Source: Parietichytrium sp. I65-24A (lineage: Eukaryota; Sar; Bigyra; Thraustochytrida; Thraustochytriidae). Taken from it: 64,000 nucleotides of DNA. This document shows, one piece after another, positions 30,271 to 40,672 of this stretch. The first letter of the stretch is position 1; every line of letters starts with the position of its first letter. The notes beneath the pieces were generated by a model. It saw only the letters and a list, made by a program, of their open reading frames with translations, was not told the DNA's origin and made no database searches. Position numbers and translations under genes: made by a program. Location of the stretch: contig BLSF01000008.1 in assembly GCA_012862575.1 (NCBI GenBank), positions 372,001 to 436,000 of the forward strand, in the 5' to 3' direction.

Positions 30271-30712
30271 AGTAAAGAACATTCATGAAAACAATAATGA
30301 AATAGCATCTTCACCACTTCCTCCGCGGCTTTCGGCGTCTCCACGGATCGAAGCGATGGACCTTCACTTCAAGACAGTGGATCTACATAAACTTTGGCGT
30401 GGTCTTGTTAAAGCTCCTAACCATATATCCATGCCGCCAATCTAAAACTGTTGGTAGGTCGTTGATTGCACGACTTTTGCAAAACAAAAGCATGAATAGG
30501 GAAGCGGAGGAGCAGCAAGTAAAGTGGCAAGGTCGTGTGTACAAGGAGGTTAAAGATCGGCCTCACAACAGAGAACACACCTCATTCGGTGCTCGACTTC
30601 ATCTCTTGCTTGCCAAGTCGCGGCGTTGACATGCCTCGCGCCCAGTAAAGTCCGCGAGTCTGCCACGGGAGGCTACATTGACTGCAAATAACGGCGTTGA
30701 GGTTCGAGCATG
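30271..30712. other. convergent spacer
   Basis: 3' flanks of the secreted protein gene (+) and the TB2/DP1-like gene (-). No gene seen. Confidence 0.5.
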
Positions 30713-31408
30713 CTACTCCCCCTCACCGTTCTTCTCTGCGAGAGGTCGGCGCCGATTTTCGAAGGACAAGCTCTTTGGGCGCACCGATTGCACCGATTCC
30801 ACCGTTCGGAACACCGACGCTTGATTTATCCGCACGGGCTCGCGGCGGCTTGCGGTGTGGAGTGGAGAGCCGCACTGTACGGCAACGGATCTATGGGACT
30901 CCATCTTTCGCTGCGCCGTTTCCGCATCGCAGAGCATGATCGAGGCGCCAAGTATTGAATGCAAGCGGCGCAGGTCTTCGATGTCAGCATGTACGCCTTG
31001 ACCGGCCCTCGCGGATCCACCGCGGCTAGATTTCACCAAGACAGTGATGCACTTCGTCGCTACCTTTCGCAGCAATGTCTCGCACGCAGCTTCTGCAGCA
31101 TCAGCACAGGTGCAAAACGCCTGACTGAGAGGATCTCCGCGCACCACCCACGCGGCGCCTAGACCCAGCGCAATAAACGCCTCCAAACAATGTGCTCTGT
31201 CCACGTGCTGCTGCGGCACGAGTTGCCCAAGTCGACCCGCTGCCCACCGCAGCAGGCCGAGCTGGGCCCAAAACGCCGTGGCTGCTCTCAGCTGCGCCGG
31301 GTCACTGGCGCGCACGGCCTTGAAGCTCTTGTAGCTCGCAGCAACCGCGACGCAGCAGACACACACGCGACATCCGAGGGCTATCCGCGAAGGCTTGGTC
31401 GATGCCAT
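30713..31408 (-). CDS. TB2/DP1/HVA22 (REEP)-like membrane protein, tentative
   Basis: A 231-residue protein. After a basic N-terminus a hydrophobic segment runs into AASYKSFKAVRASDPAQ and then TAFWAQLGLLRW. This follows the REEP/TB2-DP1 pattern of P-x-Y-x-S-F-K-A-hydrophobic followed by a short polar stretch and W-x-x-Y-W. A second helical hairpin (AFIALGLGAAWVV) precedes GDPLSQAF, where the family has a conserved Pro-Gly turn. REEP proteins shape tubular ER with hairpins. The C-terminal 90 residues are polar and probably disordered. Similarity is weak, and several aromatic positions differ, so this is a moderate call. The gene itself is supported by codon-like composition and the absence of a better frame. 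Confidence 0.45.
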   Translation of the reverse strand: MASTKPSRIALGCRVCVCCVAVAASYKSFKAVRASDPAQLRAATAFWAQLGLLRWAAGRLGQLVPQQHVDRAHCLEAFIALGLGAAWVVRGDPLSQAFCTCADAAEAACETLLRKVATKCITVLVKSSRGGSARAGQGVHADIEDLRRLHSILGASIMLCDAETAQRKMESHRSVAVQCGSPLHTASRREPVRINQASVFRTVESVQSVRPKSLSFENRRRPLAEKNGEGE

Positions 31409-33522
31409 CGCTCGCGCTAGCCTTGCGTTTTCCGGTCGACGAGCTCAGTGCGCTTTGGTTTCTAGTTCTCTTTTCGCGGCTCTCTCGTGCGATGTGCTCA
31501 AGCAATCCGCCCTCGCCTTATGCGCAAGGCTTTCGATCGAGACTGCTTGCAAGACTAAAAAGCACGTTGTTCGACAGCAAAAGTTTGCAATGTGCACACT
31601 TCCAACACCTTGAACTGAAGTCGCGAGATGAAACGGCTCTGGTTCCATCTGCTAGTGTTTCTACTATATGGAACCGGATTTTGACCCACCTCTGTGGAAG
31701 GGGAGGACGAGGCGTTGGACGAGTGGGTTCTCTCAGTGATTTTGTTGCACAAGTTTCAGGGGCAGCTGGGAAATGGCCTCGCCGCAAGGGGTGATGCGAT
31801 TGTTTACTCTTCCGTCCATGAGTGCCAAGTACACGAATGCCTCGCCGCGGTTGCGAATAAACTTATGCAGACGCAGCTTTCTTCCGCGACTATCTTTGTT
31901 CGTTTGTCCGTGTTTGCGTGAGAGCAAGTTGTGCAAGGAAGCACGCGCGTTTATGCCCAATGGGTCGCTCTTTTATGTTGCCCATGCAAGTCTTTACAAA
32001 GCGAGATGAAGACAACCGAGTGACACGAAGGAGCCCAAGGCCTGAAAAGTACACAATAGTGAGATGGACAATGACTTTTGGGAGCCTTAAGGCCAAGGCG
32101 ACATAGAGGGGGCATTTTAATTCTTTCCTCAACAATCAAACAATCAAAGAAGCTGAGACAAGCAGAAGTGTGGGAGTGGCTCGCCAGCTGAGCTCGTGAG
32201 ATGTAACAGAAATAACACGAAATAACACTCAAATATAGTTATTTATTTATGGGTTATTCTTAAGAGTGCGACCAATCATGTTGCTGGGTGTTGTTTTGAT
32301 TGCACGTAAGCCAACCATAGTACTCTTGAATCTTGAACACTCTTGAGAGACCGCCACTGAAATGAATGGCTCCCGTAGTACGAACCATAAGTACCGGTAA
32401 GTATACGCTGCGCAAAACTCGCGCAACGCTGTGACGCTTCACAAGTGTATACGTACTGCGGCGACGGATCTTCGCCGTCGTGCAGACTGTGCAGACTGTC
32501 CGTCCAGACTCTAGACCCAACAATATCCAACACAGCAGCATAGTCGCAGCTGAGGTGTGCGGCATTGCGCGACGATGCGACAAGAGCAAAGTGTCACGCA
32601 CAAACGAATGTCTTTGTTTCATTGCCACCGAGGTTGTTCAATTCCGCGAGCCCAAAATACTCCGCAGGTTCACCCATCTCACCCATTTCAGGAAGGCAGC
32701 ATCATCGCATCACAGCACCGTTCGCAGACTCCTTACAAAACAACGTCTTTCAGAACTTAACTTTAAAGTTTAGAGAAACGTTGACACCGAACAAGACAAT
32801 GATTAAAATAAAAGGTGAGATGAAAACTTGAAGGAAAATAGCATTCTGAATTGACTGACTGTGAATTCGTTTCGTTTCTAAATCTGGACTCTTGATTCTG
32901 AATAAAAATTTATTCTGATTTCTGTTCTGATGTCTGAATTGTCTGAATTCTGAACTAGCAGTGAAATGGAATGACTCACTCTGATGACGCAGACATCCCA
33001 GTCCCCACCTCCATCCCCGCTTGCGTCATCCCTCTCTCTATAACAGCCGACATAGCATGATATATCCCTACCATGACTCTCTTGCGTCACCATCCCTTAC
33101 CTCCGCCCACATCTAGAGCAAGGTGTAATACAGATGTTACGCACACCCTGTCGAGACAGCTTCTTCCTGACGTCATGCGACGACTACGTAAAGAGGTAGC
33201 TATACTGCTGACGTGGCACGCCCTTACCGAATTCAAAACATCCTCCAGTAGTCAAGTCTACGCCCTGGCCCATTCGGCGCTCTCATTCGTGTGACATATA
33301 CCCCCACAAAAGTCTTATCGATCGTATGCTGCGATCAGGGTATGGAAGGTACACTCTACTATCGGACCGAGGGCGACGCGGGGAAAGAGCAGACATTGTG
33401 GCCTAAGTGAATGAGAAGGGTGGAAGGAGAGTAAGGAGAGAAGGAAGAGGACGACCACGGAAGCAGACAGGAAGGACCGACAGGCAAAGACAGATAGAGA
33501 GACAGACAGACAGGCAGACACG
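31409..33522. other. intergenic region, no supported gene
   Basis: About 2.1 kb with many 60-130-codon frames on both strands, none with recognisable motifs. A minus-strand pair (31733-31960 and 31890-32135) overlaps in different frames and has only weak acceptor-like sites. TACCGGTA-type palindrome near 32391. The cytochrome b5 leader has CAGACAGACAGG-type repeats near 33500-33520. Confidence 0.45.
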
Positions 33523-34085
33523 ATGGGAGAGACAAAGAAGGAGGAGGTCAAGGTGATTTCCCGCGAGGCAGTGAAGGCTCACAACTCTCGCGAGGACTGC
33601 TGGGTGGTGATCCACGGCAAGGTGTATGACGTGTCCAAGTACCTCGACGAGCACCCTGGCGGCCCGGAGATCATCCAGGACGTGGCCGGACAGGACGCCA
33701 CTGATGAGTTTGAGGACACTGGCCACAGCCCAGAGGCTCGTGAGACCCTCGCAAAGTACGTGATCGGAGAGGTAGAAGGGGGCGCGAGCTCCAAGCCAGC
33801 TTCTGCAACCAAGTCTGGCGATGATGGCCCATCGTTCTNGGCCCGGAGATTATCCAGGACGTGGCAGGACAGGACGCCACTGATGAGTTTGAGGACACTG
33901 GCCACAGCCCAGAGGCTCGTGAGACCCTCGCAAAGTACGTGATCGGAGAGGTAGAAGGGGGCGCGAGCTCCAAGCCAGCTTCTGCAACCAAGTCTGGCGA
34001 TGATGGCCCATCGTTCTTTGTCATTTTCGCGATCCTCATCGCTTTGATAGCCGGAGCGTACGTCATGTACGAGCCTTCTGCATAA
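33523..34085 (+). CDS. CYB5: cytochrome b5, tail-anchored, with an internal partial duplication at an N
   Basis: Encodes a 127-residue ER cytochrome b5 when the duplicated block is counted once (33523-33660 continuing in frame at 33840-34085). The heme-binding core is complete: [15 protein letters not shown], the first heme His in EHPGG, and the second in TGHSPEA. A Gly/Ser-rich linker and a C-terminal membrane helix ([18 protein letters not shown]) plus a short tail follow, as in microsomal b5. As assembled, 33661-33838 is repeated as 33840-34017 (offset 179, at least two mismatches) across a single N at 33839, which would break the frame. Known role: electron donor to desaturases, P450s and other ER oxidases. 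The duplication is probably two alleles or contigs stitched together. Confidence 0.88.
33661..34017. repeat. 178-bp direct duplication across a single N in cytochrome b5
   Basis: Copies 33661-33838 and 33840-34017 differ at about two positions (ATCATCC/ATTATCC and GGCCGGA/GGCAGGA). The junction is the N at 33839. Confidence 0.85.
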
Positions 34086-34439
34086 ACAGCACGGTTTCTA
34101 CAAACCTCTTGCTTTTGTCAATGTCCCCCCTCCCCCCGTCCCTGAACACATTCATACTCCGCTTTTCATCAAGAATGATCCCTCCAAGTATCTGAACAGC
34201 TCTGCGCAAGCGAGGAAGGTCTGGGGCATGAGCTGAATAGAACTTTTACATTGTCTGAATATTCTGGGTCAGAATTAAGAAATCGCGCACTTTCTAAACA
34301 TATCCACGTGGCTTTAAAAACTCTTCCAAAAAGATTTCTTTCTTTCTTTTTTTTCTCTTCATATACCAATTGTTTTGAAAGAAGAAAATTGCTTGTTTTG
34401 ATGAAAAAGAAATACGCAAGTTGAGGAACTCTACCCATT
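34086..34439. other. convergent spacer
   Basis: 3' flanks of cytochrome b5 (+) and the helicase (-); AT-rich with a T-rich run at about 34335-34360. No gene seen. Confidence 0.5.
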
Positions 34440-37400
34440 TTACTCTTCCGTTGGAGGTTCTGGAGCAGAAGCCTCAGCGCCGGCGTCGTCACCGCCTTCG
34501 TCGTCGTATCTACCAGCGCTGACAGGTGCAGCTGCGAAAGACTCGTCGAGCTTCTTCCAGTTGCGCTGGCTGGTTTCGTCGAGAATGTAACGCAAGCGAA
34601 CAAAGGCCTTTCTGATAATATCCTGCACAGGCTGCAACTCGGATGATCTGCTCAACACATTGCTTGTAATTCTCAATATCTCACCAATGTTCCACACGCG
34701 CTCACGAAGTTCATGTTGAACAGGGGTTGGCAGCGATGGGTCGATCTGGTTGCGGACAAAAGATGCGTAGATGAGGTTGTCCAACGGCTGGTCAAGAGCA
34801 ACCGGCAAGAGCATAGGCTCCTTGTACGCCAATGGAGAGTCAATGATACGCTGCTGGCTCTCGTTGATCAGCTTGGTCCACTCCTCCCAGTCGCTGTCAG
34901 GGTGGTGAGGGTAAGGAAGAGGCTTCGACCACTGGTTAGAAGTGTTATCTGCGTTGGCATCGCCTTCGTATGGCTTCCTTCCGCAGATCCTGCAAAACAC
35001 CAGAAAGAGCGCTGTCTGGTGGGTCACGTCTGCGTCACGATTTGGGCTGCTGTACACCATTGCCTTAAACTTTTTGATGAGTTCTTCAAGAATGTACTGA
35101 ATTGCGAGGGACTCTGGCAAATATTTGCGAAGCTCCCAAACCAGCTCAGGCACAAGGTGGGAATAGGTGCTCTCTGGGTGGTCAAGGATTCCGAGGTAGT
35201 CGACCCACTGCTCTGCAATCGAGTAATAGTCGTCGACCACCTTTCCTTCCAAAAACTCCCCCAGAGGAGTCGCGCAAATTTGCTTCATGCGGTCCAGGTC
35301 CAACTTCGCTCCAGCCACCTCGTACCTCGCATTCATGTCTAGCTGCAGAGGAACAGTTGGGTAGAGTGGGAACTTGCCGACAACATCCGGCAACTTGCCA
35401 CGGAGCAAGCTACGCAAGCGGCTCGGCGAGAAACCGGCGTAGACCAAGTGCCCTTGACGATCGAGGCCACGACGGCCTGCACGACCGCTCATCTGCTGGT
35501 GCAAAAGCGGAGTGAGCCAGTCCTCCCCGGAGTCTCCAAAGAAGATACAGGACCGGAACGGCATGTTCACACCATACGCCAGAAGCTCATCAGCAAAAAC
35601 AACGCCAAGACGGCCCTGCTGAGCAAATGACTGCACCACGCGGTGGTATGAGGACGGAAGACCGGAGATGTACAAACCGATTCCGCGGCGCAATCCGCGG
35701 ATGAGAGGATGGGCCTGTTCTCCACTGCCTGGGAGATCGTCTCCAATCTTGGCAATCACATCGCGAGTCTCCGCCTGCCCCATACCGCGGCCTGGCGGCG
35801 TGAACACAAAGTTTGGATGGGGAAGCTCCACATCGACGGCCTCGGCGCCAAGCTCGCCAAACTCTTGCGCTTCTGCAGCGTCGTCCTCGTCCTTGCCCTT
35901 ACCAGACTTCTTGCTGCTCTTCTCCTTCAACTTCTCAATACCCTTAGCACGGCGCTCAAGCTCCTTGCGATATTCCGGGTATTTGGCCGTCTCGCGGTCC
36001 TCGAGCTCATGCAACAAGCCATCAAACATCCCTTGGCAACGAACGGAGTCAAGCTGAAAGCAAATTCCTGGGAGGCGGTCTCGGCTCTGAAGCTCGAAGC
36101 AAAGATCGGCCAGAGACTCCTTGGAAGTGTAGTACTCAGCGTTCGCAAGTGCAGACTCGAGACTTTCAGACTGTGCCTCGCTAGTCTTGGTATCGAACTC
36201 CTTGATGGCTTCCTTGGAGCCACCAAGCACGGCCTTGCGAGCTTTCTTGACCTTCTTGAGGTCTGCGCCGGGCATCATTGTGGACAAGACCAGTTTGCAG
36301 AGTTCTGGCTCCTGTTTTGCAAGCGTCACGAGGCGGCTCTTCAGAGCGTCCTCGAATTCCTTTGCCTGCATCAGGGTGATGCGGTTGTTTCCGTTGGCCG
36401 CGAAAAACTTTTTCGGCTTCAGATCCGAAACATCCACAGAGCAATCCACCACAAGGGCGTCCAAGACCTTGTAAAGGTTGTAGGAGTCCACAGGAGTAAA
36501 AGCAATGTCAGACGACTTGTACTCCTCGCTGCGGAGGTACTCCACAGAGAGGGAGGCGCAAGGATGCAAGATCATCATACCGTCATTCTTGCCGGCAGTC
36601 TCCTCTTCTTTCTTTCCAGTCCAGATGAAACGCTGCAAGTTGATAAAGCGCGATCTGTGCTCGACGAGCTCAATCTCGCCCTCCCCAACAATAGTCTCCC
36701 ACCACTTCATCAGCTCATGCGAATTGCCAATGGTCGCGGACAATGCCAAGATCTTGCAGGATTTTGGGATAGCGCGAATAAGACGCTGAAGGGCAGCACC
36801 ATCGTCATTGTTGAGACTGTGCACCTCGTCAAATACGGCATACTCAAAGTCAAAGCCAATCTGCTTAGTCAGCGTGGACTCCAGCGAGTGTGGAGTTCCA
36901 ACACAAACATTCCATTTCGGAGGCACATAGTTGAGGGTTGGCACAACGATGGAAATATCTACCTTGAGAGCGCGAAGCATAGCGGCAACCTGCCAGGCCA
37001 GAGGCTCCGACGGCACCACAAAAAGAACTCTATCTACCCCTGCAGTGCAAACGTAGGTCGAGAGCACAGTCTTACCACTGGAGGTTGGCGCGGTGATGAG
37101 AACCGACTTGCGCTCATTAATGGAGTTGATGACCCTGAGCTGCCAGTCGTCCAATTTGAACTTGCCGGCGAGCGAGTGCAAATTGAGCGGCGGAAGACGA
37201 TCCGACATCTCGGTCAGCTGAAAATCGACAAGGTTCATGCCGCCGAGAAGAGAGCGATCGTTGCGCATCTCCGAGGCCACCTTAATCACGTCCGCGTAAG
37301 GCTTGAAAGCTGCCTTGGCATCCTTTGGGTCAACTTCCTTGGCGACATCCTCAATCTCGTACATGGTGTCGATGACATCCACAGGGTTGCTGTCTTGCAC

Positions 37401-38014
37401 GGCTTTCTTCAAGATGGAAAGGAGAAGCAGCAGTTTTCCCGACTCCGTCTTGAGCTTGATGTTGGCTCCAGCAGAAGCTCCGAGAGTGCGAAGCTTTTCT
37501 GCGTCACGCGCCGCGGCTTCCTTGTGCCTGCGAGTCAGGAACAAGACAGAAAACTGTCAGACACATCACTTTGTTCGTTCTCGCAAACAAGAACGCATCA
37601 CACAACTTACATCTTGGCAGTGTTGGCAGCAATGATCTGGTCCTTCTTGGAGAGCTTCTTGTTCCCACCAGACTTTTCCTTGCCCTTCTTTGCCACCTTC
37701 TCCTCCGCCGTGCCGCCATTGCCCGTCGCGGCGTCGCCTTCTTCTTTGAGCGCGCGCGAGAAGATATCGCGCGGGTCAAACACCTTGAGCGGCGCCAGCT
37801 CCACGAGGATACGGGCGATCTGATTCAGTCGCTTCTGGCCGCGCAAGAGCCTGAACCACTGCAGCTCCACGTACCAGTGCGGCAGCTTGGTCGCCGTGTT
37901 CTCCTCCTCGGCCACTTTGGCTCCTCCCAGCGCTGCCTCCGCCTTGGCCTCCTCATGCTTGCGCTCTCTGGCGCGCTTCGTGAGCCGTGGGCCCACGCGC
38001 ACTGGACGCTGCAT
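34440..38014 (-). CDS. Ski2-like DExH helicase, DDX60-related
   Basis: Two exons, 38014-37611 and 37527-34440; the intron (GTAAGT donor, CGCAG acceptor) splits an ATG codon (AT|G) followed by HKEAARD, giving 1163 residues. Superfamily 2 motifs are intact. Motif I is APTSSGKT (about residue 285), motif II DEVH, motif III SAT. The C-terminal RecA domain has GIGLYISGLPSSYHR, VVFADELLAYGVNMP and motif VI QMSGRAGRRGLDRQG. The pattern of IGxxxxGxP plus MSGRAGRRG-D is closest to the DDX60 branch of Ski2-like RNA helicases, which are linked to antiviral RNA sensing in animals and to exosome-type RNA handling generally. It is shorter than animal DDX60 (about 1700), lacking much of the N-terminal region. 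The start at 38014 gives a basic, Lys-rich N-terminus. Confidence 0.88.
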
Positions 38015-39311
38015 CTTCCTTCTTTCCTTCCTTACCTCCTTCTTTCCCTTCTCTCCGATTGTCTCTTCTCTCTTCTCTCCTCTCTCTACCCTTGGCGCTC
38101 CTTCACTTTGCGGCGCTCAAAGTCAGTTGTCGCTCTTCCGCGCACAGTCGGTGCTGGGATGATCGATGGAGAGATGAGTGAGTTGGATAGATAGATTAGA
38201 TAGATTGACTGATTGACAGATGTTTGATTGATGATAGATAGATAAATGGTGCGATGGATGGTATACCGTGATACTGTGATACCGCGCACTATGCTCGCAA
38301 AAGCATGGCGCTGTTTAGACTGGCTAGGAAGGCTAGGAATGACAAAAATCCATCCATGCCATCCATCTTCAGTGAACACCATTTTCCATCTTTGGTTGAC
38401 ATCGATCGAGATCAGCGCAGATGACAGGTGTGGAGAATGTGAAGATTGTGAAGATCGAGCGAGGATGGGCTTTCGTCGACTATGCATATGTGCTCGTGCT
38501 TGGAGTCTGAATTATGACTTGGCTGTGAATGATCTGCTTCGCAGTCCATTCACAGTGACAGGAAAGCAAAGTGGTGGACGCTGGGAGTGAATGAGTGAAT
38601 AGAGTGAACAGATATTTGCACTGTGGGAATAGTGGGAATGCTGGGAGTGTGGGACAACTTGAAATCTGCTCTCAGCTCATTCACGTGTTGAGTCGTTGAG
38701 CTTGGGAGACTCAGGCTTGGGAGCACGCTGGGCCAGGGGTTACTTGCGGTTGGCTGCCGACAGCAGAGTTTCACACTGTGCGCATTGCGACTCTCATGGT
38801 TTCTCGATTTATTCATATTTATTCGCCGCGCGGTGGAGTGGATTCTCAAAGTAAGCCCTCTGAGATGCTCTCAGATCCAAAATTTGGAAATCACAATCGG
38901 CGATGCTTCGCTCAGGCTTCGTCACAATTAGGGTTTACCATGGCCGAGTCTTACCAGGAAGGTCGGGAGCCACAAGATTGGTCGAGGCCGTGGGATTGCT
39001 TCGTTTTTGTTCTTTGAGTTTGCGTAAGCGGGATGAGTGAGTGGCATACTCCGAGTCATTGCACCGCTCCTCTTCGAGAAATGGTAGTGTACGTGAGGTG
39101 ATGTTTGGTTCTCGATATGAGACCTGAGTCGCACTTTGATCAGGTAGTTTTCAATTGAGAAGGCGACCGTGAGTGGAACAGAGATACACACACACACATG
39201 AACATGAGTCTCGATCTGCTCCAAAAGAAAAAGAAATCCAGAGAATCCATCCAATCGATTCTAAGGACACGACACCCACGCTTGCTCTGCACGTAGTAGA
39301 ACAGAGAAGCG
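38015..39311. other. intergenic region with GATA/GATT simple repeats
   Basis: About 1.3 kb upstream of the helicase. Contains GATA/TTGATT-type imperfect repeats (about 38186-38245) and an (AC)n run near 39187-39200. No supported gene. Confidence 0.5.
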
Positions 39312-39902
39312 TCACGGCAGTGGCTTACTAGGCGCGTGCAGCTTTGCAAGGAGGTCTTCTCCGGCTCCTATAGCATTCGCCCATTCTGGCGTCTGAATCT
39401 TGAACTCCTTTGTGAGCGCCTTGATTCTCTCGATCTGCTCTCGCGAGAGTGGCTCCTCCGACTTTGGCGCCTGAGATCCCGCAGGTTCCTTCTCGAGATT
39501 GTCTTGTGTGTTCTCTTGCGCTTGCGTTTGCACTGCAGTCTGAGCATCTGCCTCATCACCTAGTTCCCTGGCCAGTTTTAACGCTGCTTCAATTTCGTTC
39601 ACAAGTCCGTCTGCAACGCCAGACGCCGCAACTCTATTGTATTCCAGCTCCATTCCCCTCAAGAGGACCTCCGCAATGTCAATCTCCTCGCCGGCTCCGT
39701 GTGAGCTGCTGTCCATCTCGACCTCCAAATACCCTCCACTATCACTCTCGCCCGACTCGTCATCGTCTTCCGGGAGCTGAGCGTACTCGTTTCCGTGTTC
39801 AATTCCATCATCGTAGTCATCATCGCCGTCGTCGCCGCCCATGAAGACAGCGTCCCCGCTCGCGTTGCTCCTGGGACTATCCGCGTGGCTCGCCATTTTC
39901 AA
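39312..39902 (-). CDS. acidic protein, possibly MEA1-like
   Basis: A 196-residue, highly acidic protein. Residues about 20-75 are Asp/Glu/Gly-rich with a YAQLPEDDDE motif and GGYLEVEMD. A middle helix (DIAEVLLRGMELEYNR, EIEAALKLARELGDEA) and a Gln-rich linker follow, then a final block: EQIERIKALTKEF plus TPEWANAI. The combination of an acidic region with Y-x-x-L-P and a C-terminal helix followed by P-E/D-W-A is like male-enhanced antigen 1 (MEA1) proteins, but the match is short and the family function is unknown. Single exon. The coding frame is credible from its amino-acid bias; the name is tentative. Confidence 0.5.
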   Translation of the reverse strand: MKMASHADSPRSNASGDAVFMGGDDGDDDYDDGIEHGNEYAQLPEDDDESGESDSGGYLEVEMDSSSHGAGEEIDIAEVLLRGMELEYNRVAASGVADGLVNEIEAALKLARELGDEADAQTAVQTQAQENTQDNLEKEPAGSQAPKSEEPLSREQIERIKALTKEFKIQTPEWANAIGAGEDLLAKLHAPSKPLP

Positions 39903-40672
39903 AGTTTGATGAATATTACGAATATGATAAAGCCTTCAAAGATCTTCAACTCGTCCGTTTCTTCCAACTCTTCAACTCTTCCAACTCTTCGAACGTTCGT
40001 ATGGTACGTATCTATCTCTCAAATTTCGCCTCGCGCTCCCCACGCCGCACTCTACTTGATAACTCCAACCGCTGTATTCGCGCAGCTCTGTACGCGTCTC
40101 GGCAAATTCCTCTTCCTCTTCCCGCCCACAGTCGAAAGTCGAAAGTCGCCCGGAACGCATAACACACGTCAGCATGTCATCACAACCAAGTTAACATATG
40201 TTACAACGTGTTATTGCGCACTGGGAGAAAGAAAAGAGTTCCGCAGATGTGCGGAACCCTTTTCAAGCTTGAATAGTCGCAGTTATTGTTCAAAGAAGAG
40301 AAGAGATTGAAGACATTTGAAGACATTGAAGACGCGGAGAACAGTCAAACGACAGAGAGCCAAACGCGAACCAGCCACAGACCACAGACCACAGACAGGC
40401 CGGCCAACGGCGCGGAGGGCCGGATCTCGCTCTTACGCTCATACGCTCATACGCTCTTACGCTCTTGCGTACCTGCGGCCTAGTCTCGAGCGGGATTAGA
40501 AGTCAGATTTTTCAGATCTTGAGATCTCGAGATTTTCAGATTTCGAGACTCACGGTCCGAGGCTTGGAGGTTTGAAAGTTGTGAGGGAAGCTGGAGGGCA
40601 GGCGCGTGTAAAGTAAAACATTCGTCCGTGGTTTGTCGCTATTGAAGCGTTTATTGAGCAGGCTTGGTGAGG
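39903..40672. other. divergent intergenic region
   Basis: Shared upstream region of the acidic protein (-) and the PP2C gene (+). Has CTTACGCTCATACGCTC-type short repeats (40431-40465) and GATCTTGAGATCTCGAGAT near-palindromes (about 40514-40535). No gene seen. Confidence 0.5.

Noticed and set aside
35709-37823. 704-codon plus-strand open frame
   Set aside because: Exact antisense of the DDX60-like helicase, whose motifs are unmistakable; a shadow of its codon usage.
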